Assembly: GCA_021737185.1 (NCBI GenBank)
Contig: JAIPEL010000001.1
Span: 55,841 to 119,840 of the forward strand
DNA: 64,000 nt
Source: Desulfobacterales bacterium
Lineage (GTDB): Bacteria; Desulfobacterota; Desulfobacteria; Desulfobacterales; CAFBRK01
Direction: 5' to 3'
Shown: positions 9,218 to 18,219 of the stretch, piece after piece
How positions within the stretch are numbered: position 1 is the first letter of the stretch
Layout of the letters: each line of letters opens with the position of its first letter
Notes under the pieces: model-generated
What the model was told of the DNA's origin: nothing
The model's input: the letters and a program-made list of their open reading frames with translations, nothing else
Databases searched by the model: none
Program-made: the position numbers and the translations under genes

Positions 9218-10282
9218 TTGGCACCACACTGGACTGTCAGAGAGGCGCTCAGCCAAAAAAACAAGCTGCGGCGCTCTTACTATGAACTGCTCAGGGACCA
9301 GCTCGACGAGTTTATGGTCGATTACACGCTGATTCAATCCTATGAGCGTTTTTGTTCCGACAAGAAAGACTACCCCTTTGTGGAAATGCGGGAGCTCAAG
9401 CCCCGCGCGCGGATTCCCGACTTCGAATACGACTGTCAGAACTCGGCGCTGGTGATATTCGTCGAGGACACCATCCCCAAGGAGCACAAAAAATACATCC
9501 GCTTTTTCGACTCCAACAAGTCCACCAAAAAAAACCTGCTTAGCTCCAAATCGCTTTCCCTGGACGACGGATTCGACCGAAACCAGAAATACCTGGAGTC
9601 GGTGCAGTTCTTCGACTTTATCAACATCCTGATGCCGATCGATTACGCCCTTCTCATCCAGCGGGATGAAACCGCCTCCCGGGACCGCTACGTGCTTTCC
9701 CACTTCCACGTGCGGATCGATTGGCCCATTGCCGAGGCGGCCGAAGATCAGGCGCGCTTTCTGCGCTATATTTCAAAGGATCTTTACGAAAAGGGAGAGA
9801 AGTACGCAGAAGACATTCAGAAGAAATTTTTCGAGTACTACGGGGTTCCCACCATGGCCGGCGGGCGGCGTACGGCGGCGAGCGTGGCCGCACAATACCT
9901 GAGAAGGATTTCCTGCATCTCCACGGTATACGTCGGCAGCAGCGAATCCAGGGCCCTGATCCGCATCTCCGAGCGGGGGGTGTCCAAGACCGTCCTGGCC
10001 AAGCTCAAGGCGGACATGATCCAGCAGCTCGCCGAGGCCAACAGCATGAACCCGCGGACCTTTCTCAAGAATTTCAGCATTGCCCGGGAGGGAAAGGACG
10101 GGGTCTTTATTCTCCAGACCATCTACTACCTGACCGACTACGCGAGGCCGCCGGAAGACGGCAAGTTGCGGGAACTCAAGCCCGACCTGAACTGGCTTAC
10201 GGTCGAATCCCAGCTGTTGATGCCCAAGCCGGGCGTGCGCAGGCACATGCCGATCCCGGTCAACTTGGTCTACGGCACCTGA
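9218..10282 (+). CDS. Protein of unknown function, 354 residues
   Basis: No family is recognised. The protein is soluble, rich in aromatic and charged residues, with no signal peptide or membrane segment; notable blocks are REALSQKNKLRRSYYELLRD near the N-terminus, VIFVEDTIPKEHKKYIRFFD, and RRISCISTVYVGSSESRALI. The TTG at 9218 is chosen because GGAGGT lies at 9208-9213, giving MAPHWTVREAL; a TTG at 9167 is possible but has no ribosome site. It is followed by a convergent acetyltransferase gene. The upstream spacer 9055-9217 holds only one AT-rich hairpin. Confidence 0.75.
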   Translation: MAPHWTVREALSQKNKLRRSYYELLRDQLDEFMVDYTLIQSYERFCSDKKDYPFVEMRELKPRARIPDFEYDCQNSALVIFVEDTIPKEHKKYIRFFDSNKSTKKNLLSSKSLSLDDGFDRNQKYLESVQFFDFINILMPIDYALLIQRDETASRDRYVLSHFHVRIDWPIAEAAEDQARFLRYISKDLYEKGEKYAEDIQKKFFEYYGVPTMAGGRRTAASVAAQYLRRISCISTVYVGSSESRALIRISERGVSKTVLAKLKADMIQQLAEANSMNPRTFLKNFSIAREGKDGVFILQTIYYLTDYARPPEDGKLRELKPDLNWLTVESQLLMPKPGVRRHMPIPVNLVYGT

Positions 10283-10335
10283 ACGAGGAAAGGGAAGGGA
10301 GATCGACTTTGCCGGCATGGAGCGGCGGCGGGTGT

Positions 10336-10791
10336 CTAAAGGTTGAGGATCATCGCGGTTTCGTCGCAGTCCGGAAACTTGACGCAGAGCATGCAGTCCG
10401 ACCAGATCTTGAGAGGAAGATCGGAGCGGTCGATTTTCTGAAATCCGAACCTGAGGAAAAAGTCCGGGCGGTAGGTGAGGGTAAACACCTGGCTGACTCC
10501 GAAAGACCGGGCGTCTTCTATGGCGGTTTCGGTCAGCGCCCGGCCGATTCCCTGGCTGACGTACTGCGGCGCCACGGCCAGTGAACGGATTTCGGCAAGA
10601 TCCTCCCAGCAGATCTGCAGTGCGCAGCAGCCCATCATCGGTTCTCCGGATTCCCTTTCGTATACAAAGAAATCCCGCACATGATCATAGAGCTTGCTCA
10701 ACGGTCTTGGCAGGAGCTCGCCGCGGTTGCCGTAAAACTGGAGAAGCCGATGGATCTCCTTGATGTCGCCGATGGCCGCTTTTCGAATCAT
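10336..10791 (-). CDS. GNAT N-acetyltransferase, short N-acetylglutamate-synthase-like
   Basis: The 151-residue product starts MIRKAAIGDIKEIHRLLQFY and has the GNAT acetyl-CoA loop SQGIGRALTETAIEDA, preceded by LAEIRSLAVAPQY, with FFLRFGFQKIDRSDLP near the end. This pattern is typical of the short, kinase-less N-acetylglutamate synthases that open arginine synthesis, though acceptor specificity cannot be read from sequence. The start at 10791 is preferred over an ATG at 10845 because the GNAT fold begins at Met-Ile-Arg-Lys. It lies alone on the minus strand between two plus-strand genes. Confidence 0.75.
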   Translation of the reverse strand: MIRKAAIGDIKEIHRLLQFYGNRGELLPRPLSKLYDHVRDFFVYERESGEPMMGCCALQICWEDLAEIRSLAVAPQYVSQGIGRALTETAIEDARSFGVSQVFTLTYRPDFFLRFGFQKIDRSDLPLKIWSDCMLCVKFPDCDETAMILNL

Positions 10792-10968
10792 GGATCGAAT
10801 ATTCTCAAGTCGTGTCGATAAAATGGACATGGGCGAAAAGCCCATGCCTTGTGAACCGCCCAGCCGACGGCCTCCGGGGACAGCACGCCTGCTGACGGCC
10901 GACCGGCTGCCCCTATAGCATTGTTTTGGGCGGAAAGAAAACTGAAAAGTTTCAAAAGGAGCGGTTGC

Positions 10969-12939
10969 TTGACCCAGACCGAAGCCTCAAAAAAGAAAGA
11001 GCGAGCCCTTCTTCGCCTTCGGGAGTCGGTCCCCCGGCTGTGCCGGAGCCTCGATGTTTCTCCGCCGCCCCGGACGGAAGGATGGGAGCACGCCTTCGAC
11101 AGCAAGCTGCTGCCGCGGATTTCGCCCGACTTTCCCCTGATGGCCGCTGTCTGCGGAGGCGGGTCGTCGGGGAAGTCGACCCTGTTCAATGCCCTGGCCG
11201 CAGCGCCCCTTTCGCCGGTCGGCGGCAGCGCTGGAATCAACCGCCGGGTGCTGGTGGGGGGATGCAAACGCACGCTGCAGCGGGATGACATCGTTTCGGT
11301 CCTTTTCGCACCGTTTGGCTGTCCTCCCGAGCCGATTTCCTCCACTGCCCAGCTCGCCGAGCCGGGCTGTCCGGTCTATGCCGCCGCCGAAGCCCTGCCG
11401 TCCGGACTGCTGCTGCTCGACACCCCGGATTTCGATACCGGCGCCCGGGGCCGCTACACGAACCGGGAGGTGACACGCCAGGCACTGGAGGCCGCCGATG
11501 TCCTCATATACATTTTTACCAACTCCAACTACAACAACCGGGACAACACCGATTTCATCTCCAAGATGCTGACCGGCATCGGCCGGCGCCGCAGCTTTTT
11601 GATCTACCGGGCCTATCCGAGCTTCTCCGACGAGCAGGTTCGAGAACACGCCATGGTCGTTGCCCGCAATCTATACGGAGAAGAGGTCAACGAGGCCCTG
11701 GTCGGAATTTACCGGGCCGACGAGGACAATGACGTGGCCGCCGGAAGAAAACCGATGTCGCTGAGACCGGTCCCGCCGGGGGGCGCCGGCTTATTGGAGG
11801 CCCTGGCGGCCATCGATCCGAGAAAGGAGCGGGGCTCGCTTCAGGATGCCATCGTTTCAGACGTCCTGGAGTCGATCCGGGCCATCACGGACCGTGCCCG
11901 GCTCCGCCGCGCCGCGCTCGGCCTTTACCTGGACGCGCTTCGCCTTGCCCAGAGCCGGTGCGTGGCCGCCGCGCTGCGCCAGATGCCGATGGACGCGGTT
12001 ATGCGCCGGTTTGCCGACATCTGGCTGGCCACCGATCCGGCTCATATCCGATTGATGAGAAAGGCCGGCGGCATCGTCGAGGCGCCCCTGCGCCTGTTGA
12101 CGGCGCTCGCCCGGAAGACCGGGTCAAAGGCGGAGAAAGAGCCGGCATGGACGGGGAGCGAATTTGAAAAGGCCGTAGAAGAGGATTTGATCAGCGCCCT
12201 GCACCGGCTTTATGCCCAGGCGGTGGGGCCGGAAGTTTCGGCCGCCGGACCGCTTTCAGATCCTGCTGTCCGCCGGATGGAACAGACGGCGGCTGCGGTT
12301 CTTTCCGCCCCGGAGGGCGGGCCCGGCGGCGGTCCGGCAATGGAGGCCGCAGACGGCGGCAGGGAGCTTAGATTCCGCGTGCCGGCGCCCGGGGAGCTGG
12401 ACGAGGTCCGCAAAAAACTGGAACAGCGCCCCTGGCTGGAGATTGCAGAATCGGTGCTTCGGCACAAAGACCGGATCGTTCGATTTTCCGCCGAATTGGA
12501 CCGTGAGCTGGGAGAATTGGCGGCGTCCCTGCGGAAGCAGATGGGTTTCTGGGGCCAGGTCCGCCAGACCTTTTCGGCGCTGCTCAACATTTTGCCGGCA
12601 ACCGCTGCGGTGACCTACGTGCTCCACACGGGAGATCCGGCCGGCGCCGCCGGGATCAAAGTCAAGCTCACCGGCCTGTTCGGACTCCACGACCTGTATG
12701 CCCTGGTGGCGATTCCGGCCACATCGGGAATGAAGAAGGCCGACCGAAGGCAGCTCGAGTCCCTGCTGATACCCATGGCCCGGGCGTGGCTGACGCGGAA
12801 ACTCGACGTGGTCCGCGGCCTGTTCGAAGCCCAGATCACCGGTCCGATAGAGCAAGCCGGCCGCGACCGCCTCCGCGAGGCCAAAACCCTGATCGAAGAG
12901 ATCGAAAGGGATCTGAACCGATGCGAAGAGCAAAAATAG
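10969..12939 (+). CDS. Dynamin-like GTPase, first of a tandem pair
   Basis: A 656-residue GTPase. The P-loop GGGSSGKST is at about residues 63-71 and the G3 motif DTPDFDTG near 151-158; a conventional G4 NKxD is not visible (LIYRAYPSF lies in its place). The long C-terminal half is helical and charged, with hydrophobic stretches near 525-545 (TFSALLNILPATAAVTYVLH) and 560-585 that could be a membrane paddle or hairpin. The TTG at 10969 is chosen because AAAAGGAG lies 7 bases upstream. It overlaps the second GTPase gene by 19 bases. The large helical domain and pairing suggest a bacterial dynamin-like protein rather than an Era-type GTPase; this is inference. Confidence 0.72.
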   Translation: MTQTEASKKKERALLRLRESVPRLCRSLDVSPPPRTEGWEHAFDSKLLPRISPDFPLMAAVCGGGSSGKSTLFNALAAAPLSPVGGSAGINRRVLVGGCKRTLQRDDIVSVLFAPFGCPPEPISSTAQLAEPGCPVYAAAEALPSGLLLLDTPDFDTGARGRYTNREVTRQALEAADVLIYIFTNSNYNNRDNTDFISKMLTGIGRRRSFLIYRAYPSFSDEQVREHAMVVARNLYGEEVNEALVGIYRADEDNDVAAGRKPMSLRPVPPGGAGLLEALAAIDPRKERGSLQDAIVSDVLESIRAITDRARLRRAALGLYLDALRLAQSRCVAAALRQMPMDAVMRRFADIWLATDPAHIRLMRKAGGIVEAPLRLLTALARKTGSKAEKEPAWTGSEFEKAVEEDLISALHRLYAQAVGPEVSAAGPLSDPAVRRMEQTAAAVLSAPEGGPGGGPAMEAADGGRELRFRVPAPGELDEVRKKLEQRPWLEIAESVLRHKDRIVRFSAELDRELGELAASLRKQMGFWGQVRQTFSALLNILPATAAVTYVLHTGDPAGAAGIKVKLTGLFGLHDLYALVAIPATSGMKKADRRQLESLLIPMARAWLTRKLDVVRGLFEAQITGPIEQAGRDRLREAKTLIEEIERDLNRCEEQK

Positions 12940-14717
12940 CCGGCCCAACCGAACAGATGCTCCAGGCCCATGGCCGGCTTGCCGGGTTCCGGCACCGGAT
13001 CGAAGGCCTCCGGCAGCGTCTTGAGGGGCTTGCCCTGTGGCGGCCGGCCGTGGGACTGGCGCGCCAGGCGCAAGAGGCGGCCAGGCTGGTGGAAGGAATC
13101 CAGCAGCGGCTGGAAAAAAAGCTTGTGGTGACCCTGATCGGCCCCTGCGGCTCGGGAAAATCGACGCTGCTCAACGCCCTTGCCGGAGTGGACGACCTTT
13201 CCCCGACCGGGATCGATCGACCCACTACCCGGCAGGTCGTCATCTTCGGCAAAGACTCCGCCGACATCGATGCCTTTGCCGCGCTTTACCCGGAGCTGCC
13301 GGTGCGGATGAAAACCGCCGAATCGGCCCGGAGCCTGGATCACCTGCTGCTGGTCGACACCCCCGACACTGACAGCAGCGAAGCCGAGTCGTATCGGTCG
13401 GTGGTCGATGCGGTGGTTTCGGCCAGCGATGTTCTGCTTTGCGTGTTCGATGCGGAAAACCCCAAGCGCAGGGACCATGTCGACTTTCTGGCCCCCTACG
13501 TGCAGCGTTTCGACGGCGACTCACTGGCAGCGGTTCTCAACCGCTGCGATCGGCTTGATGAAGAAGAAATCAAGGACCGCATCGTCCCGGAATTTTCAGC
13601 CTATCTTCACAGCGCCTGGGCGCGGCCGGTCGACACCCTCCTTTGCATTTCGGCCAGAAGTCACCTGGCGGCGCCGGGCTGGGATCCGTCGGCGACCCCT
13701 CGGCACGGTTTCGACCAGTTCGAGCAGCTGCACGAACTGATTTTCGGGGCCTTCAACCGGCCCGGCTTCGTAGTCGATCGCAGGCTGGAAAACGCCGGAC
13801 GTCTGTGCTGGTATATCGAGGCGCAGGTTCGCACCGCCGTCGGCCGGCACCGGCCGGCGATCGTCGATGCCGGGCGGCTGATTCTCGATGCGGAAAAGCG
13901 CGCGGCCGAGGCCGGGTTCGAGGCCCTGGAGCAGGAAGTCGCCGACGCCCAAACAGAAATCCATACCGCCCTTTACCGCCGGCTGGCCCAGCGGTGGGTA
14001 GGACCGGTGGGATGGATGACGGCGACGTGGGCCCGGCTGCTGAGCTTCGGCTCCGGGGTTTCGGCGTTTTTGCGTGGCGGCGGTACATCGCTGCTTTCCC
14101 TGGCCGCAGGGGGACGCAGATCGTCCAGGTCCGGCGGGGAAAGTCCTTTTCCGGGGGCGCTCAAGAGCGTTCGGTCGGTCCTTGCCCGGGATTGGCCCGC
14201 CATCGCCGAGGCGCTGGTCAAGGGGGGGTTCGAACCTTCCGTGAGGCGGATCGAAGATGTGCTGCCCGGGCTCGGAGACCGTCTCCGGTCCCTTTCAGAC
14301 CGATGGGAAGAGGCGCTTTCCACCGAGATCGACAGGGCCGCGGCAGCGCTCAGCCATCCCCTGCTGCAGCTTTTGTTCAATCTGCCCATCGTGGCCGTCC
14401 TGCTTCACGCCGGCTGGCGGACCGTGGCCGACTACTTCTCCGGAAACGTCCTGCCGGTGGCGTTTTTTCTGCATACACTGCTGATGGTGGGCATCGCCCT
14501 GGTACTGACCTTTTTTCTTCTTCAGACGCTGATTCGGCTGATCGCCGGCCAGCGGCGCATCCTTAAAAGAACCCTGAAGCGGGCGCTGGGGTCGTCAGCG
14601 GAGCTTCGGCCCCTGACGGAAAGCGAGATCGGCGCCCGGATCGAGGCGTTTTTCGCCCTGGAGGCGATGGTGGCCGAAGAAGGGGAGAAATCCCCGGAGG
14701 AGGTCGTTGACCGGTAG
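12921..14717 (+). CDS. Dynamin-like membrane GTPase, second of a tandem pair
   Basis: A 598-residue GTPase starting MRRAKIAGPTEQML inside the end of the previous gene. Motifs: G1 GPCGSGKST at 74-82, switch-I threonines in DRPTTRQ (99-105), G3 DTPDTDS at 146-152 and G4 NRCD at 207-210, so unlike its partner it has all GTPase motifs. A hydrophobic region at about residues 485-550 (NLPIVAVLLHAGW, then VAFFLHTLLMVGIALVLTFF) forms two predicted membrane segments near the C-terminus. The tight overlap argues that both subunits are made in fixed ratio and work together at the inner membrane, as in known two-component bacterial dynamins. Confidence 0.75.
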   Translation: MRRAKIAGPTEQMLQAHGRLAGFRHRIEGLRQRLEGLALWRPAVGLARQAQEAARLVEGIQQRLEKKLVVTLIGPCGSGKSTLLNALAGVDDLSPTGIDRPTTRQVVIFGKDSADIDAFAALYPELPVRMKTAESARSLDHLLLVDTPDTDSSEAESYRSVVDAVVSASDVLLCVFDAENPKRRDHVDFLAPYVQRFDGDSLAAVLNRCDRLDEEEIKDRIVPEFSAYLHSAWARPVDTLLCISARSHLAAPGWDPSATPRHGFDQFEQLHELIFGAFNRPGFVVDRRLENAGRLCWYIEAQVRTAVGRHRPAIVDAGRLILDAEKRAAEAGFEALEQEVADAQTEIHTALYRRLAQRWVGPVGWMTATWARLLSFGSGVSAFLRGGGTSLLSLAAGGRRSSRSGGESPFPGALKSVRSVLARDWPAIAEALVKGGFEPSVRRIEDVLPGLGDRLRSLSDRWEEALSTEIDRAAAALSHPLLQLLFNLPIVAVLLHAGWRTVADYFSGNVLPVAFFLHTLLMVGIALVLTFFLLQTLIRLIAGQRRILKRTLKRALGSSAELRPLTESEIGARIEAFFALEAMVAEEGEKSPEEVVDR

Positions 14718-15350
14718 GCGGAAGGTCGGAAAAGGCACCATGTCGGAAGTCAGAATTACCAGATGTCGGATATCGGATGTCAGATGTCAGGAAGGACTTG
14801 ACCTTTTGCAGTTTCTGATGTCGGACTTCTGACCTCGGACATCAGGTAGTTTTCAGCCCCGCCGCTGGCCGCCGGGGCGCCCAGTTTGATCAAAAATGAA
14901 ACTTTGCCTCGAAGCCTCTGCCTCTGTAGGGAACGGCCTCCGTGCCGTTCCGAAAGGCACGCCACAGAGGGCGTGCCCTACAAAAATCCCGGCATTGGAC
15001 GAAGTTTCATATAAGACCACAGATAACGGAGGACTCGGCTTCGCTTAGGCTGCGCCTTGTCAGGAGGAAGGCGCAGACAGTTAGCTGTCGCACCCGCCGT
15101 CCCGTTCTCGAACGGGATTTGATCGTGTCTTGAAGCTTCTCAGGCCGTCACCCCGTGCAGAGTCTGAATCTACGGCTGGCCTCATCCTTGCAGCGTTTGG
15201 TATTTGGAATTTGGTGCTTGGAGGTTGTTTGTGATTTGGTGCTTGGGATTTGGAAATTTTCTACCTACGATTCTCCGGCTACGGAAAGACCGTTATCCCT
15301 GTAGAACCGATCCGGCTGGCGGTACTTTATCTTGTCAGCACAACGAAACG
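14718..15350. other. 633-base non-coding spacer made of short repeats and hairpins
   Basis: No convincing gene. From left to right it contains degenerate direct copies of TCAGATGTC/TCGGATATC (14745-14850), a MITE/REP-like element (14896-15010), a CTGCGCCTT/AAGGCGCAG hairpin near 15050-15078, a CCCGTT-CTCG-AACGGG hairpin near 15103-15118, and tandem-like TTTGGAATTTGGTGCTTGG sequence around 15199-15260. Confidence 0.6.
14896..15010. repeat. MITE/REP-like element with terminal ATGAAACTT inverted repeats
   Basis: ATGAAACTT at 14896-14904 is matched by AAGTTTCAT at 15002-15010. Inside, GTAGGG...CCCTAC encloses two hairpins, AACGGC/GCCGTT and GGCACGCC/GGCGTGCC, giving a Y-shaped fold. The block from CTCGAAGCC through CCTCTGTAGGGAACGGCC is repeated with few changes at 60430-60481, showing it is a dispersed element. 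It has no coding capacity, so any mobility would need a transposase in trans. Confidence 0.6.
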
Positions 15351-15701
15351 ATGATAGTTTACGGCCCCATGAAACAGTATGTCATTGATGAAATCCGGCC
15401 CGGCGAGCGCAAGAAGCTCAAGGACTACCTGGACGAGCACTTCTGCGATCCTGCCATGGACGGGATTTATTGGATACCGCTTGAAGAGGATCTGCTTTCC
15501 GAGACTCAGCGGCAGCATCGGGACTGCCAGCCTCTTTATTTTGCTGTGGAGCTCGGCGAGGATGCGCTGGCCTGCGAGCTGCTGGTGCGAACCCGGCAGC
15601 GGGTGCGGTGCGATTGCATCGCTTACGCCTCGGAGAAACAGCGCAACTGGGTGATTCAGGTGGTGGATGCGATTTTTGAAAAGATCGAGATCCACACCTG
15701 A
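15351..15701 (+). CDS. Conserved-looking protein of unknown function, 116 residues
   Basis: The product begins MIVYGPMKQYVIDEIRPGER and contains DGIYWIPL, CQPLYFAVELGEDALACELL and a C-terminal block EKQRNWVIQVVDAIFEKIEI. It is acidic, soluble and has several cysteines (CDP, CQP, RCDC) without a standard metal motif. An ATG at 15369 (MKQYVIDEI) is an alternative start; neither has a good ribosome site. It precedes plsC by 21 bases and is probably co-transcribed with plsC and rnj. I do not know its function. Confidence 0.7.
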   Translation: MIVYGPMKQYVIDEIRPGERKKLKDYLDEHFCDPAMDGIYWIPLEEDLLSETQRQHRDCQPLYFAVELGEDALACELLVRTRQRVRCDCIAYASEKQRNWVIQVVDAIFEKIEIHT

Positions 15702-15722
15702 GGCCGGAAAGCCGAACCGACC

Positions 15723-16445
15723 ATGATTCAGACTGCACTGACCATACTCTGGGTGGTCTTTTCCACCATTGTTTTCGGTACGGCCGCCGTTTTGGCGGCG
15801 CCCTTTTCCAGAACCGGAAATTTCGTTCACCTCATCGCCCGGACCTGGGGCTACTCGATTCTGCTGGCCAGCCGGATCCGGGTGAGCGTTTCCGGGCAGG
15901 AAAATTTCGATCCCTCCCGTTCTTACATCTTCATGTCCAACCACCAGAGCAATTTCGATATTCCGGTGCTGCTGGCCCACTTGCGCTGCCAGTTTCGCTG
16001 GCTGGCCAAGGCCGAGCTGTTCAGGATCCCGATCTTCGGCCGTGGCATGCGGGGGGCGGGCTACATTTCCATCGACCGTTCGGACAGAAGAGCGGCCATG
16101 GAAAGCCTTCAGCAGGCGGCGGAAACGATTCGAAGCGGCACCTCGGTGATGATCTTCCCGGAGGGGACCCGAAGCCGGGACGGCGTGCTTCGATCCTTCA
16201 AAAAAGGCGGATTCATCCTGGCGGTAGACGCCGGTGTGCCGATCGTTCCGGTGCTCATCCACGGGACGTTTCAGATCATGCCCCGAAGCAGCCTGCGGAT
16301 TCGAAGCGGCCGGGTCTGTGTGCAGATCCTTGAGCCGATCGAGACCGCAGGCTACGGCCGAAAGCAGAAAAACGAGCTTTTAGAAGCGGTCCGCAGCCGA
16401 ATGATGGAGGCCCAGCAGCAGGTGCTGGAGGGCGCGCCATGCTGA
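15723..16445 (+). CDS. plsC: 1-acyl-sn-glycerol-3-phosphate acyltransferase
   Basis: PlsC adds the second acyl chain to lysophosphatidic acid at the inner membrane. The 240-residue protein has an N-terminal membrane anchor (residues 5-26), the catalytic HX4D motif in SNHQSNFD (H74, D79), GYISIDRSD, and the substrate motif FPEGTRS at 145-151. The length is typical. Its stop overlaps the RNase J start by 7 bases, implying coupled translation. Confidence 0.93.
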   Translation: MIQTALTILWVVFSTIVFGTAAVLAAPFSRTGNFVHLIARTWGYSILLASRIRVSVSGQENFDPSRSYIFMSNHQSNFDIPVLLAHLRCQFRWLAKAELFRIPIFGRGMRGAGYISIDRSDRRAAMESLQQAAETIRSGTSVMIFPEGTRSRDGVLRSFKKGGFILAVDAGVPIVPVLIHGTFQIMPRSSLRIRSGRVCVQILEPIETAGYGRKQKNELLEAVRSRMMEAQQQVLEGAPC

Positions 16446-18088
16446 AGATCGTTGCCCTGGGCGGGCTCGGCGAGATCGGCCTCAACATGATGGTGTTCGA
16501 ATATGGGGACACCATGTTCGTGGTCGATGCCGGATTGATGTTCCCGGAAGATTACATGCTCGGGGTCGACTATGTGATCCCGGACATGACCTTTCTGCGG
16601 CAGAACGCCGGCAAGATCGCCGGCGTGGTTCTCACCCATGCCCACGAGGATCACATCGGTGCGCTTCCCTACCTTCTTCGGTCCATCAACTGTGCGGTGT
16701 TCGGAACGCCCTTTACCCTCGGCATGGTTCGGCACCGGCTCGAAGAACAGGATCTGTTGAGCCAGGCGCACCTTCACGAAATTCACCCCGGTGAGCGCCT
16801 TCGTCTCGGGCCCTTCGAAATGGAGTTCATCCGGGTGGGGCACAGCGTGGTCGAGGGAATCGGACTGGCCGTCGAAACTCCGGAAGGCCGGATCATACAC
16901 ACCGGCGATTTCAAGATCAGCCATCCCCGGATGTTGGGCATGGGCACCGACATCGACGCTTTCGCCCGCTACGGGCAGCAGGGGGTATTGGCCCTACTGT
17001 CGGATTCGACCAATGTGGAAAAAGAGGGCTTTACGATTTCAGACAGGGATATCGGAGATCGTCTGGCCAGCATCGTCGCCGACAGCGGCGGCCGGGTGAT
17101 CGTGGCGCTGTTTGCCTCCAATATCCTGAGGATTCAGCAGATTGTGGACGCGGCGCTGGCCTGCGGCAGGCGGCTGTGCATCAACGGCAAGAGCATCGAG
17201 GTCAGCGTCAGGCTGGCCAAGGAGCTGGGCCACATCCGCATTCCCCCGGGGGTGGAGGTCGACATCGATGAGGTCCGCAACTTTCCCGATGAGGAGATGG
17301 TGATCGTCACCACCGGAAGCCAGGGAGAACCGATGTCGGCTCTTGCCCGGATGGCGGCCGGAGCCCACAAGCAGATCAAAATCCGGCGGGGCGATACGGT
17401 GGTTCTTTCTTCCAAGTTCATCCCCGGAAACGAGAAAGCCATTGCCAGCATCATCAATCACCTGTACCGGCGCGGCGCGGACGTGATCTACGAGAAAATA
17501 TCGGAAATCCACGTCTCCGGACACGCGTTCAAAGAGGAGCTCAGGTCGATGATCCTCCTGACGCGTCCCCGGTACTTTATCCCGATTCACGGTGAATACC
17601 GGCACTTGGTGCTTCATGGGCGGCTTGCCAGAGAGGTAGGCATCGCCGCCGAGCGGGTACTGATCGCCGAAAACGGGCAGACCATCGTCTTTGAAGGGGG
17701 CGTCGGGCGGGTGGAGGAAAAGGTCAGAACCGGCCGCATCCTGATCGACGGAAAGGGCATCGGCGACGTGGGCAGAAGCGTCCTCAAGGAGCGGCGGCTG
17801 CTGTCCGAAGACGGCCTGGTGGTGGTGACCATGGCTTTTGACGAAGAAACCGGGATTGTGGTATACGGACCGGAAATTGTCTCCCGGGGCTTCGTTTTCG
17901 AGCAGGATACGGGGCACCTCCTGCAGGATGCCCAATGTGTGGTTCTGGAGATTGTCGAAGAAGTCGATCCTGCGACCCCCGACCGGGTCCAGGAAATCCG
18001 CTCCCGGCTGCAGACGGCGCTCAGGCAGTACTTTTTTTTCACCATCGGCAGGCGCCCGGTCATTCTTCCCTTCCTGCTGGAAGTCTAG
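16439..18088 (+). CDS. rnj: Ribonuclease J
   Basis: This metallo-beta-lactamase/beta-CASP nuclease has both endonuclease and 5'-3' exonuclease activity in its family. The metal motif HAHEDH is at residues 67-72, followed by GDFKISH, the beta-CASP block (SDSTNVEKEGFTISD) and FIPIHGEYRHL with a later ligand, then a C-terminal domain. At 549 residues it is full length. It is coupled to plsC. A double hairpin begins immediately after the TAG. Confidence 0.93.
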   Translation: MLKIVALGGLGEIGLNMMVFEYGDTMFVVDAGLMFPEDYMLGVDYVIPDMTFLRQNAGKIAGVVLTHAHEDHIGALPYLLRSINCAVFGTPFTLGMVRHRLEEQDLLSQAHLHEIHPGERLRLGPFEMEFIRVGHSVVEGIGLAVETPEGRIIHTGDFKISHPRMLGMGTDIDAFARYGQQGVLALLSDSTNVEKEGFTISDRDIGDRLASIVADSGGRVIVALFASNILRIQQIVDAALACGRRLCINGKSIEVSVRLAKELGHIRIPPGVEVDIDEVRNFPDEEMVIVTTGSQGEPMSALARMAAGAHKQIKIRRGDTVVLSSKFIPGNEKAIASIINHLYRRGADVIYEKISEIHVSGHAFKEELRSMILLTRPRYFIPIHGEYRHLVLHGRLAREVGIAAERVLIAENGQTIVFEGGVGRVEEKVRTGRILIDGKGIGDVGRSVLKERRLLSEDGLVVVTMAFDEETGIVVYGPEIVSRGFVFEQDTGHLLQDAQCVVLEIVEEVDPATPDRVQEIRSRLQTALRQYFFFTIGRRPVILPFLLEV

Positions 18089-18131
18089 ATGACATCGCTG
18101 CGCGCTGTCATTGGAGGCGGCTGCGCCGCCT
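18086..18131 (+). repeat. Double-hairpin element at the rnj stop codon
   Basis: ATGACA (18089-18094) pairs with TGTCAT (18106-18111) around CGCTGCGCG, and AGGCGGC-TGC-GCCGCCT follows at 18115-18131. The arrangement matches the element after gyrA: the first stem starts at the stop codon and the second is a GGCGGC stem. No T-run follows. Confidence 0.55.
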
Positions 18132-18219
18132 AAGGTTAACGATAGTTACATTCAATTTCGTTCATTTTTTTTAAAGCACCGGGAGTACGAAACCGCTATC
18201 GCTCGAGCCTCGGGGGGCA

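Noticed and set aside
15097..15120. tRNA T-arm-like sequence around CCCGTTCTCGAACGGG
   Set aside because: No acceptor stem, anticodon arm or CCA-proximal pairing can be built around it; it is a simple hairpin.
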